Source: Terana coerulea (Eukaryota; Basidiomycota; Agaricomycetes; Polyporales; Phanerochaetaceae). From it: 51,850 bases of DNA. The position numbers were made by a program, and so were the translations under genes. The DNA lies in contig JAKOGH010000086.1 of the NCBI GenBank assembly GCA_024811115.1, positions 1 to 51,850 on the forward strand. The letters run 5' to 3'. The notes under the pieces are model-generated. The model ran no database searches and was not told where the DNA came from. It saw nothing but the letters and a program-made list of their open reading frames with translations. Shown here piece by piece: positions 9,589 through 20,215 of this stretch (the stretch's first letter is position 1; each line of letters starts with the position of its first letter).

Positions 9589-11281
9589 ATGGATCCCGCT
9601 ACTACAAGCCTCACACAAGGGTATGTCTGGTCTGACTTATCCATGAATTGCTGCTCAACGCGACCGTTCTTTGTATAGGCTGATCTATGACTACCTGTCT
9701 GTCGTAGGAGTAGGTACGTGATGCTAAAGACTGTTTAGTACCAGCAACATCGAAATGATTGAGCATCTTCAGTCATCGTCTGCTACGACCACGTCGTCAC
9801 CATGGACGATGAATGCCAGTTAGTGTGGAGGAGGCCACGTAGAGGTGCAACCATCCTGTTCTTCGCCAACCGCTATCTAGGGCTATTCGTAGTAAGTTCA
9901 TTCATCTCGTGTCGTTTATACCGAAGTCTTCTCACGTCTTTCCAGACCATATTCACCATCTATGGGAACCTTGCTACATTTGATACAGTCAAGGTATGTT
10001 CGTTCCTGAGATTGCTTTGTCCCCGCTGACAAGCAGCTGTCTCGTTAGAGGTGCAGAACATTCAAGTCAATTATCAGCAGGTTGACAACATGCGCAATTC
10101 TGTAGCTGCCGAAACTACAACATTTTGCGCGAAACGCTGCTGTCCCTCGTCTGGTTCCTCGTCCTTAGTACGAACTCGCACGCCCTGGCATTCGCCTTTT
10201 TTAATGCTGTTTGCAGCCATTCAAAGCATCAGAACATATGCTTTGTATCTACGGAGCCGCCGTGTTGGCGTTTTACTCGCAACCGCTGTCAGCATCCTAG
10301 CCGCTGTGTCATTTGTACGTTATCCCATTTTGGTTTATTGTCCGAGCGGCCTTCAGCTCACATAGTCGTTTTACAGTGGCTGGCCCTTCGTCCGAACGCA
10401 GTGGAAATCTCTCTCGTAGATGGATGCCATCTCGCTCCAATCTCGTACAAACAGTGAGTGTATCCTGCTATTGTGAGCAATCGTGGTACTAGTCAAATGA
10501 TTGCACTGTGACAGAGCTTCAAGTAGAGTGGTAACGTGCGAGTTAATTTTACGCTGCGAGCTCACCGAGTGCCTACCTCAAGACATAGAGGCAACATGTG
10601 CGGCAACTCTGGCATACGAACTGGTCTTATTCGTTCTCACTGTCACCAAGACGTACAAAGACGCCCGGCTGTCTGGTTTCAACTCGGGCAACTTTGCGGC
10701 AGTGATTCTACGTGACGGTATGTTTTTTCTCATACGATACGACTCAATGCTGATATTGAACCCACAGGAGCAGCCTACATTGCGTAATAGTCTCCGATTG
10801 CTTGAGGTCCTGGATACTGATGGTGACAAACTCCTAGGGTAATGGCTTGCGCACATTCTATAAACTGTCTTGCGTTCTACGTGAGTCCTTAACGGCCACT
10901 GGGCCATTTCTCCCCGGCTGATCGTTCTCTTTTACTAGGCGCTACCGGTACGACATACTCTCCATGAAAGCACGCCTATCGAGTAGTCCACTCACCCTTG
11001 CCCGCTCATCTAGTCAAAACTTAAGGGAGCTTTGGCCTCAGTTATGTATGGGTATGTTACTTGTGCGTGGCTGCTACACATTGTGCATCACGGTAACCTG
11101 CTTCCGCAGCCTGCCCATCACTATGATATCGAGGCTATTGCTCAGCCTTCATCAACGGGCGGCCACACTAGAGTGTGATTATTCATCGCCGACAGAACTT
11201 TGTGACGTCTGGTCAAGTCGTCTGTGTGTCGAAGTGGCCGCCGACGCACCCTCTCACACCCAACCGGCCGCGGCCGTGTGA
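9589..11281 (+). CDS. DUF6533 multi-pass membrane protein D
   Basis: First member of the second DUF6533 subfamily here. It starts MDPATTSLTQG at 9589. The signature exon reads VIVCYDHVVTMDDECQLVW and then RRGATILFFANRYLGLF. Later exons give IYGNLATFDTVK, SIRTYALYLRSRRVGVLLA, WLALRPNAVEISLVDGCHL, IEATCAATLAYELVLFVLT, MACAHSINCLAFY and the last exon ITMISRLLLSLHQRA, ending PAAAV at 11281. Microexons of 2 nt (10049-10050) and 8 nt (10515-10522, weak donor gtagag) are needed, as in the paralogues. I see no premature stop. Compared with subfamily 1, the segment after the first membrane stretch and the C-terminus have diverged strongly. DNA after the stop resembles the other subfamily (see the relic at 11286). 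Confidence 0.75.
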
Positions 11282-11285
11282 CGGC

Positions 11286-11390
11286 CCATCGAGCTTGAGA
11301 ATACGTTTACCGCCATCGTCTTTCAAGCACAGCTCCTTGTCAGCATAGGAGATCTCGATACGGCTCCCGGCTTGGAGAGATTGGCGACAC
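11286..11390 (+). pseudogene. Subfamily-1 DUF6533 tail relic behind gene D
   Basis: Just after the stop of gene D, the sequence ATCGAGCTTGAG followed by ATCGTCTTTCAAGCACAGCT and CATAGGAGA aligns with the last exon of gene B (around 4292-4380), which belongs to the other subfamily. Similarity goes on into the 3' flank: ATCAATGG followed by TTGCTCACTT near 11420 matches the flank of gene C near 8850. Gene D therefore ends in a mosaic made by recombination between subfamilies. Confidence 0.6.
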
Positions 11391-12439
11391 TGCAATCGTT
11401 GAAGACCAGACTCTAAATCAATGGAGCTTGCTCACTTATTGATAGTCAAAATATGACGGATTCTATTGCTAAATAATGTTATTAGATTGTCATGTACTAG
11501 TTTCGGAGGCCTCAGGGCACTTAAGTCTTATTAATATTGTAGCCGCCACAGCTCACGTTTACCGGACAGTATTGGCGTCCACTTGGCAGGTACTTTGCTC
11601 ACCGTGCATGGTTAGCAGCAGAGAGCCGGATCACCAGTACGAATCACCGGCTCTCTGACACGCAGCTGCGGAAGCTAACTAAGCAGCTCGCTGGCATGTG
11701 CTACGACGCGCTTCAGTGGCTTAAAGAACCCCGATGTCGTACATCGCGGAAATGTGTGCTGCAGCCTCGGACATGTCATTTCTCCGATGTTCAACTCATC
11801 TAATGCACAGCCTCGAGTTAATGACGCCTACGTCCTGCTCGTATTCCTGCTATACTTTTCCAGCATTATCTAGCGTGCGGCGGCGTGGGTGGCATGGGTC
11901 TCACAAACGACCAAGTCCACACACTTCAATTGAGTCCCGACGTCGAAGAATGGCTGGTCGGTAGTCTTGTTTCCATTCGCTCCCAAACTCCGAAAGCTCA
12001 CGGCTTTCGGCAAATGTGACGGACATTAGACAATATTTACAGCCGGCACCTATGAAAAGTTAGACTTGAGTTGGAGCATCAGCCTACAGACTCAGAGGCA
12101 CCGCACCTGCTCCCAACCTGCCCCACCCAGTTCACCGTCTCACAGCCAATCGCAGGGCGTGCGCTGGCCCGTTCCCGTCCCATCAGTAAGAGTTGGAGCG
12201 CAGGTCTATCCTAACTTTTCGGAGACGCTCGCTGTAAATATTGTCTAGTGCTCGCACGTTCTGTCGGGCCAATGTTCGATCTCCGCAACCGGCCCGCGCC
12301 CCGCCTTCGACAATTATAAAAGGACAACAGATGAGACAGAGCCTATCAGCGCTACTAGTAGTAGCCCATCACAAGGATCGACCACGTGCACCTCCTTCCT
12401 CACCGATTCGACCGTTCCATTCTCTGCTGACTTCGTTTC
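11391..12439. other. Intergenic D-E
   Basis: No gene is recognised. A hairpin with 11-bp perfect arms (CAGAGAGCCGG at 11619-11629 and its complement at 11647-11657) is present. Its role is unknown. The 3' part is the promoter region of gene E. Confidence 0.4.
12315..12321 (+). promoter_or_regulatory. TATA box of gene E
   Basis: TATAAAA stands about 120 bp before the ATG of gene E, a fitting distance for a fungal core promoter with a short leader. No equally good match was seen before genes A-D. Confidence 0.5.
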
Positions 12440-14145
12440 ATGAACTCCGTCAACGATATCACGGCACAAGAGTGAGTTGAACCGGCTTGTGACTCGGATG
12501 TCATCTGACGAGTGGCTGGCTTTTATTCAGCCTCACTTATAATTATCTTTGCTTCGCTGGGGTCGGTAGGTATGGCCACCGGAGACTGTTGGAACGCTAG
12601 TTGACAGTGTTACAGCAATCGTCTTTTACGATCACGCTATTACTGCCGGCGACGAATATCAGTATGTGTGGAAGAATTCGCGCAGAGGTGCCACCATCCT
12701 GTTCTTCGTCAATAGATACTTGGGGTTATTCATGGTGGGCACTGCGTTCACTGATCGCCACGCAGCTCAATGCGCTTACCAGTTCCAGACAGCACTTACT
12801 ATGTACGGGACAAGCTCTGTATTTGATACCGTACAGGTGCGTTTGCTCCACCAGCCATTACGTTGTGCCTGTTGACTAACACATACTGAGCAGAGGTATA
12901 GAAATTTTGTTTTCATTTGTTGGGCAGTCTATGACGCGCATCGCTGTAGCTGTCGAAATTATAATGTGGTGCACGAATCACTAACGACGGTCGTTTGGGC
13001 TACCATTCTTGGTGTGTACGTCAACGTTTTACTTGACTCTCATGGCTAATCACGTCACTCTCCAGCAATCCAATGTCTCAGAACATACGCATTGTATCTA
13101 CGAGATCTACGCATTGGTCTGTTCCTTGTCAGCGCATTCAGTGCCCTAACAGCTGCATCTATTGTAAGTCGGGTTAAAATTGCACCCGACTTATAACTCA
13201 TACGAATCTTCCGTAGTGGTTGGCGACTCGTTGGCATCTGGTCACAATCTCTATTACCAATGGATGCCGTTTTACTCCATCCTCAGACGAAGAGTGAGCA
13301 CATATGACACACTACTAGTATTGAATTCTCACAACCACGATTGATTGAACGATTTCGCTGCAACAGGGCTTCATGTGAGCGACTACCCGGCAGTTGTCCC
13401 TGTACGGCATGCTTACCAAGACTCCGTTGGTGCAATCCTCAGATGTAGAAGCGAAATGTGCGGCGACGCTAGCCTTTGAACTCATCTTGTTTGCCCTCAC
13501 TGTCATCAGAGCACGCCCAGGTGGCTGGCGGTCCAGTCTCGTTGCAGATAACTTGACAAGTATAATTCTTCGCAATGGTATGTTTCATTTGACGTAACGC
13601 GATATGCCGCTTACTGTGATTTCCCACAGGCGCGGCCTACATCGCGTGAGTGCAGTTGTTCGAAATCGGCCCAACAGCCTGCGTACTAATGGCCTGCTAG
13701 AGCAATGGCCTGTGCGCACTCCCTCAACTGCTTTGCCTTCTACGTAAGTCCCTGGTACCGCCAAGCCCTGTCTGCAAATCTGACCATACTCTCTAGGTGC
13801 TGCCGGTGCGACTTACGCCCCGTCAAAAGCATGCCTGCTGATTTCGTTAACGTATCCTTATCTGCTCATCCAGCCAACGCTCAAGGGGGCTATGTCCACG
13901 ATTATGGATAGGTACGTCACGCATGGATCACTTTCAAGCTGTGGTGCAGCACGGTAACCTATATGCACACTAGCCTATCGATCACCATGACATCCAGGCT
14001 TTTGCTCAGTCTTCATCAACGGGCAACAATCCTGGATCGCAGCCAATCTTCGCCAACCCAGCTCGATGACGTCTGGTCAAGTCGCCTGAGCATAGAATTT
14101 GCTGCGAATGCGTCTTCGTGCGACGAATCATCCGTGGTGGTGTGA
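12440..14145 (+). CDS. DUF6533 multi-pass membrane protein E
   Basis: Subfamily-2 paralogue, apparently intact. It starts MNSVNDITAQE at 12440, followed by an exon for LTYNYLCFAGV and the signature exon IVFYDHAITAGDEYQYVW. Then come RRGATILFFVNRYLGLFM, MYGTSSVFDTVQ, the 2-nt microexon (12894-12895), CRNYNVVHESLTTVVW, LRTYALYLRDLRIGLFL, WLATRWHLVTI, the 8-nt microexon (13367-13374), VEAKCAATLAFELILFALT, AAYIA, MACAHSLNCFAFY, the 9-nt exon coding VLP, PTLKGAMSTIMD and the last exon ITMTSRLLLSLHQRA, stopping at 14145. It is convergent with the RBR gene R1, and this pair is mirrored by F and R2. Confidence 0.8.
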
Positions 14146-14641
14146 CGACGAAACTTCCTATTGACGAGCCAATGATGCCAATGTCATGTCAATACTATAC
14201 ACAGGACATTGAGTAATATGAATATAGAATACCTATTGTCATAATAGTCTTCAAGAAGAGTGGTACTAGCTTACGCATTGTCGTAAAGAGAGAACAGCAG
14301 TCCAAGCTTGGGACCGCCAATTGCACTCGTACTGAGCAGATAGCATCAAAGCCGGTTCTGACGACATCTTCTGCACACCAGTATCTGGCATCCTAAGCAC
14401 CACTACGAAGCACCGCAACACAACATTAGCAACAGCAGTATGCGCAGCGGGAGCCTGCGAGACTCACGAAGAGATAGATAGGCAGATGGTCACTGCAGCT
14501 GTCACATTTGCCGCCGCCGCGCCTGTAGAGCCACCGATCGTGATCGCATTCATGGTCAACCCGCAGCCTCTCCATCGTCTCGAGAATGAGTCTCGCCCTC
14601 GTGTCTAGCTCAGAATGATTTCGCTGCGGTCGACGGCGGGT
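14146..14641. other. Convergent intergenic region E-R1
   Basis: The 496 bp between the stop codons of E and R1 hold no coding sequence that I can support. They must contain the two 3' ends. AT-rich words near 14,210-14,240 could serve polyadenylation. Confidence 0.4.
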
Positions 14642-16594
14642 TTAGAGCGCGTCGGCGGATATGCACGTCACGGCGCTTCTTCGAAGCAGCCTTGTCCTCG
14701 CATTCTCCCTTTCGTCGTCTGCTAAGGGCCACCGTGAACAGCCAGCGGGGTCCACATGGAAAGTCTCTAGTAATGGAGTGAGGTCTTCCGAGTCTGACCC
14801 AGACGCGCAATGCTCAGTTCTGTGATAGGACGATGCGGGTTGGAGTATGTCTTGCAGAGATGTTCCGTCTTCATCCTTGTCCTCCGAGACCATATACGCG
14901 CCGAAGTCATCGGAGCCCCGTCTCGTCTCAAGAGAACCTCGAAACGACGGATACCTCACCGGTTCCTTACCCTTGCCTTTGTCCATCGAGGTTAGACCCA
15001 GAGTATTCATCCTGAAGTCTTCTAGAGCGGGCACCTCGTCGTCTGCATAGTCAACCCTGAGCCCGGACATACCAACCATGTTGGGAAGATCCAAAGACGC
15101 AACGCGTATGTCTTCCAGCTCCGGAATGTCATCTTCTTCCTCGTCTCCGTCCCAAGTCGCGTGTGAGCTCCCTGAAGAGAAAGGCGACTGTATATCTTCC
15201 AGCGGCGGAATATCGTCGTGATCGACATGCCATAGAGGCGCGTGAATATTACTGGAGGTTGACGGACTGGCGTCGGCGGCTGAAGAAAAGTCTTCCAGCG
15301 GAGGAATAGCCTCGTCATCTTCTCCAATGCTGCGCGGATTAACTATCTGTTGGTACGAGGGGAGCGAACTGAGTGGCGACTCCGTCAGGGCCGAGGTAGA
15401 TGCAGAGGCATGCGGAGAAGACACGTTCCTCTCTGCGGAAGATCCAGGTGGAAGCGCTGGATAGAGCTTCGCCCATCTAGGATGAAATCTGGGCGGCACT
15501 GGTGATGGAGTGGGCGGGTTCGTTGGTGTTTGCGGCGAGTGATGCTGGACCTTCGTGGTAGCTGAGGCCTCTCTTCCAGAGAGCGTAGTGCGAGGACGAG
15601 ATGGACCTGGTACAGGAGCCGGAACACCCACCGCGGCCGATGCTCGTGCACGTAGAGTATGTCGCCGAGACATAACATGCATAACAGCCCGCGCTTGTTC
15701 TCTCTGTTGCTCAGACTGTTGGAGTAGCACTGGAACGCGGCGGTTCTGGTCAGCGGTTCTGGTCATGCCGTTCCGCCATGCAGGTAGGTGAGGCGCGCGA
15801 AGCTGTTGCGCGTCGACGCGCGCCTCTGCGGCGCGCAGCAGCCTATTCTCGTCCCACTGCGGACACTTGCACGACTTCCACTTCGCGCGGCAGAGGTAGC
15901 AGAACTGTGTTTTGCAGCGACAGGTCATGTGGCAGCATCCCATGTTGAGCTCGATTAGCGTCTCGCAGCCCGGACACCGCACCCAGCCTTCTTGCTCTCC
16001 GAGAGCCAGCACCTTCCGCTCCTGAGCGTCCGGCGTGCATATATGCGATGTCCCACGCTCAACTTTGGTCTTGCAACACGAGCATGTGAGAGCTGTACAA
16101 CCCGGGGCAGGACATGATTGAATAGTGTTGCTCAAGAAAAAGGATTTGGATGTTTGAGGACAGATGAAGCGACCACATGTTGGTTCGGAGCAGTAGACGC
16201 GCTTCAGTGTGCCGAATTCTTTAGACTTTTCTTGGAAGAGGACGAGGAGGTAGGATGATAGGTGCGGGAGAACGGAAGAGAGGGGAATTTCTCGGCGACA
16301 GCATCGGGGCGGGAAAAGGGTCTCATCTCGAGTTGAGGCTTCAAAAAGGGAGAGAATGCAGGCTTTGTCGTAATGATGTCCACAAGGGGTACGGAATTGC
16401 AATACCATGGATAGGATCTTGACATATGATGCAAGTATGACCGGTAGATCTACAAAGTCTCCACATATTACTGGGTGTATGCGGTCGAACGGAGCCGCAT
16501 TCACGTACCTTGCAGATGAGGCCTCACCAGAGACTTTTGTCGTCGGCCTTTGGCCTACCAACGGTGCACTGAACAGGGATAACACGGGCTTCAT
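14642..16594 (-). CDS. RBR-type (RING1-IBR-RING2) protein R1, one-base frameshift in RING1
   Basis: Probable RING-between-RING ubiquitin ligase. Known RBR enzymes take ubiquitin onto a RING2 cysteine before passing it to substrate. Exon 1 is 16509-16594 (MKPVLSLFSA) and exon 2 is 14642-16449, with a 59-nt intron matching R2. RING1 begins CIICQDPI and continues PCGHHYDKAC and LFPPRCC. The IBR has YCSEPTCGRF and CCKTKV. RING2 reads CPGCETLIELNMGCCHMTC, keeping the cysteine that is catalytic in the family. Near 16393 there is one base more than in R2, so CIICQ and PCGHH lie in different frames; summed exon length (1894) is also one off a multiple of three. Removing it would give about 630 aa. 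The C-terminal half is disordered, with acidic motifs such as DDIPPLEDI. It is either a young pseudogene or carries a sequencing error. Confidence 0.7.
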   Translation of the reverse strand: MKPVLSLFSAPLVGQRPTTKVSGEASSARYVNAAPFDRIHPVICGDFVDLPVILASYVKILSMVLQFRTPCGHHYDKACILSLFEASTRDETLFPPRCCRREIPLSSVLPHLSSYLLVLFQEKSKEFGTLKRVYCSEPTCGRFICPQTSKSFFLSNTIQSCPAPGCTALTCSCCKTKVERGTSHICTPDAQERKVLALGEQEGWVRCPGCETLIELNMGCCHMTCRCKTQFCYLCRAKWKSCKCPQWDENRLLRAAEARVDAQQLRAPHLPAWRNGMTRTADQNRRVPVLLQQSEQQREQARAVMHVMSRRHTLRARASAAVGVPAPVPGPSRPRTTLSGREASATTKVQHHSPQTPTNPPTPSPVPPRFHPRWAKLYPALPPGSSAERNVSSPHASASTSALTESPLSSLPSYQQIVNPRSIGEDDEAIPPLEDFSSAADASPSTSSNIHAPLWHVDHDDIPPLEDIQSPFSSGSSHATWDGDEEEDDIPELEDIRVASLDLPNMVGMSGLRVDYADDEVPALEDFRMNTLGLTSMDKGKGKEPVRYPSFRGSLETRRGSDDFGAYMVSEDKDEDGTSLQDILQPASSYHRTEHCASGSDSEDLTPLLETFHVDPAGCSRWPLADDERENARTRLLRRSAVTCISADAL

Positions 16595-16656
16595 GAACGC
16601 TGATAACCAGCCTGTAGGTGTCTTCACGAGCATGATTCACAGGAGTCGGATTGCTG

Positions 16657-16664
16657 CATATATA
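16657..16664 (-). promoter_or_regulatory. TATA box of R1
   Basis: On the minus strand TATATA lies about 65 nt before the ATG at 16594. An alternative upstream ATG at 16633 would sit only about 25 nt from this box, at or before the expected start of transcription. That supports the downstream start, which R2 also conserves as MKP. Confidence 0.45.
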
Positions 16665-18120
16665 GGCGTGAGGTTGTGATCTTGTACTAAAGCCAGGCAC
16701 GTACACTGGATGCATTCGGCTGTTCTCATCTCGTGAGTTTCAGGTGCACGTCGAACTCCGCAGTCGCATTCAAGGGTCTGCTCAGGATGAGTAAATGTGG
16801 ATAGCAGTTGTACGCGCCACATACCGCCAAGCACTCCGTTCAACTAACCCAGCCCCCAACTGCTCTGCAAGTGCTCTGTCCGCATGGAATGTCTCCAAGG
16901 CCTCAACTTCAAGAATCGACAATCGTATCGCAAGTTGTTCGTCGGTCATGCCGCTACGAGCTGGGGAGTCCTGAAGTGTCGTTGGAATTGTTGAGCAGGT
17001 CCAACTCTACGTCTGCTAGGACGTCTCGCACCGTACCGCTTCCCCCGGATTGTGAGGGACCAACTACAGCAGACATGCTGGCGACAACCAGGAGCAGAGA
17101 AGGATGGCCGTCTGCAACGATCTTCGTACAATCCTCACCACGCCCGCGACTACCCACGTGTTCGGGTATTAGAGTTCAATCACGGCTCCCGACAACCTCG
17201 GACGTCTAGGTCACCGCGGAGCATTTTATTGTTGGGTTTTATGGCAGCTCCTGAAAGAACGTGTTAGATAATGCAAATAAAATGCAATATGCACACTCCG
17301 AAATGACTGACTGCTGGCTTCAAAAATGAGAGTCGTTGATCACGACTCGGACATCGGCTCATTTCTGCGAGCTTCAGGTCACGAAAGAGCTGGGCCAGGA
17401 GAGTTTGAGGGCTTTGGAGTTTTATATTCTCGCTTCAACAGTGCATATGCGGCCTGTTGAACGTAGTAGAGTCGTTGAGTAGCCTGCCGAGTGTAAGCCA
17501 CGTATCGTAGGGGTTCAAAGCAGCTGTCGAACCACACGACCTTCCAATTCCGCTGAGTGCCGGTGATTGCCGGCATGTCTTGGCGTCTATTGTTTTGCTC
17601 CAGTCCAGGGCGTTTGACAGCGTACTTGAACTTGGCCCGTAAGTACGCTCTTAGACGATCACAGGCGGGCTAAAGGTCTATGTTGCGCAAGTGCTGCAAC
17701 CACAGTGCTTTGATATGTAGCCGCGACAATCGAGCAGGCAATCTTCACGATGGCTCGCATCATTTTGTCAAACTGAGGTGACATTTTTCAAGAAGAGATG
17801 GGTCAGTACGTCTTCTGTCCGTGCCTGTTCCGAAAGGTGCGCTCTGACCTAGACTTCAGATGTGTTCATCAGAGCTGCATTCGTACAATCTGCATCTATT
17901 AATGTCTGCGCAGCGTAATCAGAGAACAGAACCCATGGTAACTCGAATAATCATCCACCATGGTCCATGCATCGCGGAGGCACTGCTCGCTGCCGTTCTG
18001 TGCTGTCCAGCAACCACCCCCAGTTTATAGGTTTCTCAACGCGACCTCCATTGGTACGTTCAAGACTCGAGTAGTACTTATCTGTCTCTCGCTCACACTT
18101 TGACAGCGCGTTATCTCATA
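16665..18120. other. Intergenic R1-F, duplicated spacer
   Basis: No intact gene. A block around 17,527-17,575 (CTTCCAATTCCGCTGAG and GGTGATTGCCGG) recurs at about 22,556-22,600 beyond R2, and other short blocks recur in the same order. This spacer was therefore copied together with the E-R1 module. Around 17,800-17,890 an open stretch reads LFRKVRSDLD, related to the relic upstream of gene D. Confidence 0.5.
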
Positions 18121-19829
18121 ATGAGCTCTCTCACTACCCTCGCAACGCAAGAGTAAGTCGACCTTGCTTGCGGCTCACCGTGCTACCTGTGACTCCCGCT
18201 TGTTAGCCTCATTTACAACTACCTATCGTTCGTCGGGGTCGGTACGTGTTGCACTAATAACACTGATAGCGTTGGTACGCTGATTAAGATAACTTCTGCA
18301 GTTATGTGCTACGACCACATCGTTACCGCCGGCGATGAATATCGGTATGTATGGAAGAAATCACGCACAAGTGCCGGCATCCTGTTTCTTATCAATAGGT
18401 ACTCGGGCTTATTCCTAGTGAGTTCATCAAGCCTCAACCTCAGCAGTGCTAATGTTTTTTTTCAGACTGCGTACACTGTATATGGGATCATCTCGTACAA
18501 TGAAATCCAGGTGAGCCCAAGGCTATCGGGATATCGTGACATTGACTTACATGTGCTTTAGAGGTGCGAAATATCTACGACATTTATCGGTCAGCTACGC
18601 TAACATGTATGTACCTCTATAGTTGCCGGAAGTTCAACATCTTGCGTGATTCATTATCATCATTCGTTTGGATGGTCATTCTTGGTACGCCTGTCCATCG
18701 CTTTCACCGTCTACCTTCTGCTCATGTCTAAGCGCACTTTTCTACAGTTATCCAAAGCCTTAGAACGTATGCATTGTATCTGCGAGATACACGTGTGGGT
18801 ATCTTTCTCGCCAGCGTGGTCGGTACTCTGGCGGCTGCATCTATCGTAAGTTAGTATCACATTGAATTTAGTTCTATAGCTATAAAACTATCTTACAGTG
18901 GCTAGGATTTCGTCGCAGTTCAGTCGCGGTCTCTGTCATTTATGGATGCCACCTCACACCATCCTCAAATATAGAGTGGGTAAACTCGACAGCTATTATC
19001 GGGTCGACATCTGACAATACCACATACTTCAATAACGCTGTGGAATAGGGCTTCCTGTGAGTGCTAATCCCATAGCTTTTAGCACATCGCGCGCTCAAAT
19101 ACATGCATTCCTGTGGACTTTTCAGACTCAGCGGCAGCATGTGCCGCCACCCTGGTGTTTGAACTCGTTTTGTTCGGACTCACTGCCATTAAGGCCCACG
19201 AAGACGGCTGGCGGTCTGGGGTCATCGGGAACGACCTGACAAGATTGATGCTACGTGACGGTACGTTAGTCTACGGTAGCGCGATTCGACGCTTATCTGC
19301 ATTTGTTACAGGCGCGGCCTACATTGCGTGAGCCCTGTTATGCGCTGTCCGCCTTACAGCCGAAATGCTGATCTGAAGTTGTAAGGACGATGGCCTGCGC
19401 ACACTCTCTCAGCTGCTTTGCCTTCTACGTAGGTCAACCGTCACATCGTCATAGCCCTTATTTCCTGAACTGATTCTGACCTCTTAGATGCTACCGGTAT
19501 GGCAATCTCATCGGTAACGTGCGTGTTGTGCTGGCTACTCAACGTCTTTCTCCGGCCATCCAGCCAGCGCTGAAGGGAGCGCTTCTCGCCACTATGGAAA
19601 GGTGTGTCACACAGCACAAACAGCACTCTGCATCTTCGTGCTGATCCACCTACGAAGCCTGTCCTGTACCTTGACTTCCAGGCTCCTGCTCAGCCTTCAC
19701 AAGCGCGCAGCAGTACTGGAACACGGCTCCTTCTCACCAACTCAGTTGAACGACGTCTGGTCCAGTCGTCTAGGTATAGAATTCGCCGTCGACGCACCTT
19801 CCCGTCTCCGAGCTTCTACAACAGCGTGA
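18121..19829 (+). CDS. DUF6533 multi-pass membrane protein F
   Basis: Subfamily-2 paralogue, apparently intact, closest to E. It starts MSSLTTLATQE at 18121, then LIYNYLSFVGV and the signature exon VMCYDHIVTAGDEYRYVW. Next are SAGILFLINRYSGLFL, YGIISYNEIQ, the 2-nt microexon (18562-18563), CRKFNILRDSLSSFVW, LRTYALYLRDTRVGIFL, WLGFRRSSVAVSVIYGC, the 8-nt microexon (19049-19056), SAAACAATLVFELVLFGLT, AAYIA, MACAHSLSCFAFY, the 9-nt exon coding MLP, PALKGALLATME and a last exon with TLTSRLLLSLHKRA, ending at 19829. It is convergent with the RBR gene R2. Function unknown. Confidence 0.8.
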
Positions 19830-20215
19830 CGATCGGAACTTCTTAGAACGTCATAATTTCGTGCAGGCGGTAATGGACTCTTCAAGCTTGGAGCAGTATC
19901 TTACGTACTTACCACAAGCACCATGCGGAAAACGCTGTACAGGAGATGGCGGATGTTATACAATATGCGATATTTATTTATACTATGTTCCTTTATGAGA
20001 GTGACGCCTGCTCATGTACTATTTCTGTGGGACAGCCCTGTGCTGCGCGTTCACAGATGACAGGGTTGAAGCTGAAGCGCTGAAGGCTCAGCGGCGTTCA
20101 CGAAGACATCCTCTACAGATACATTGGGGGCGGGGCGGTCGAGTTCGAACATAGATGTGGGCAACAATCTAGCATTGTAGGTTGCGGATGACGGGGATAC
20201 GGCTTTCGTGGCTGT
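19830..20215. other. Convergent intergenic region F-R2
   Basis: The 386 bp between the stop codons of F and R2 hold no supportable gene. It is the positional twin of the E-R1 spacer and is about 110 bp shorter. Confidence 0.4.

Noticed and set aside
11619..11657. Hairpin behind gene D as a terminator
   Set aside because: Eukaryotic mRNA genes do not end at such hairpins. The stem lies over 300 bp from the stop codon with no poly-T run.
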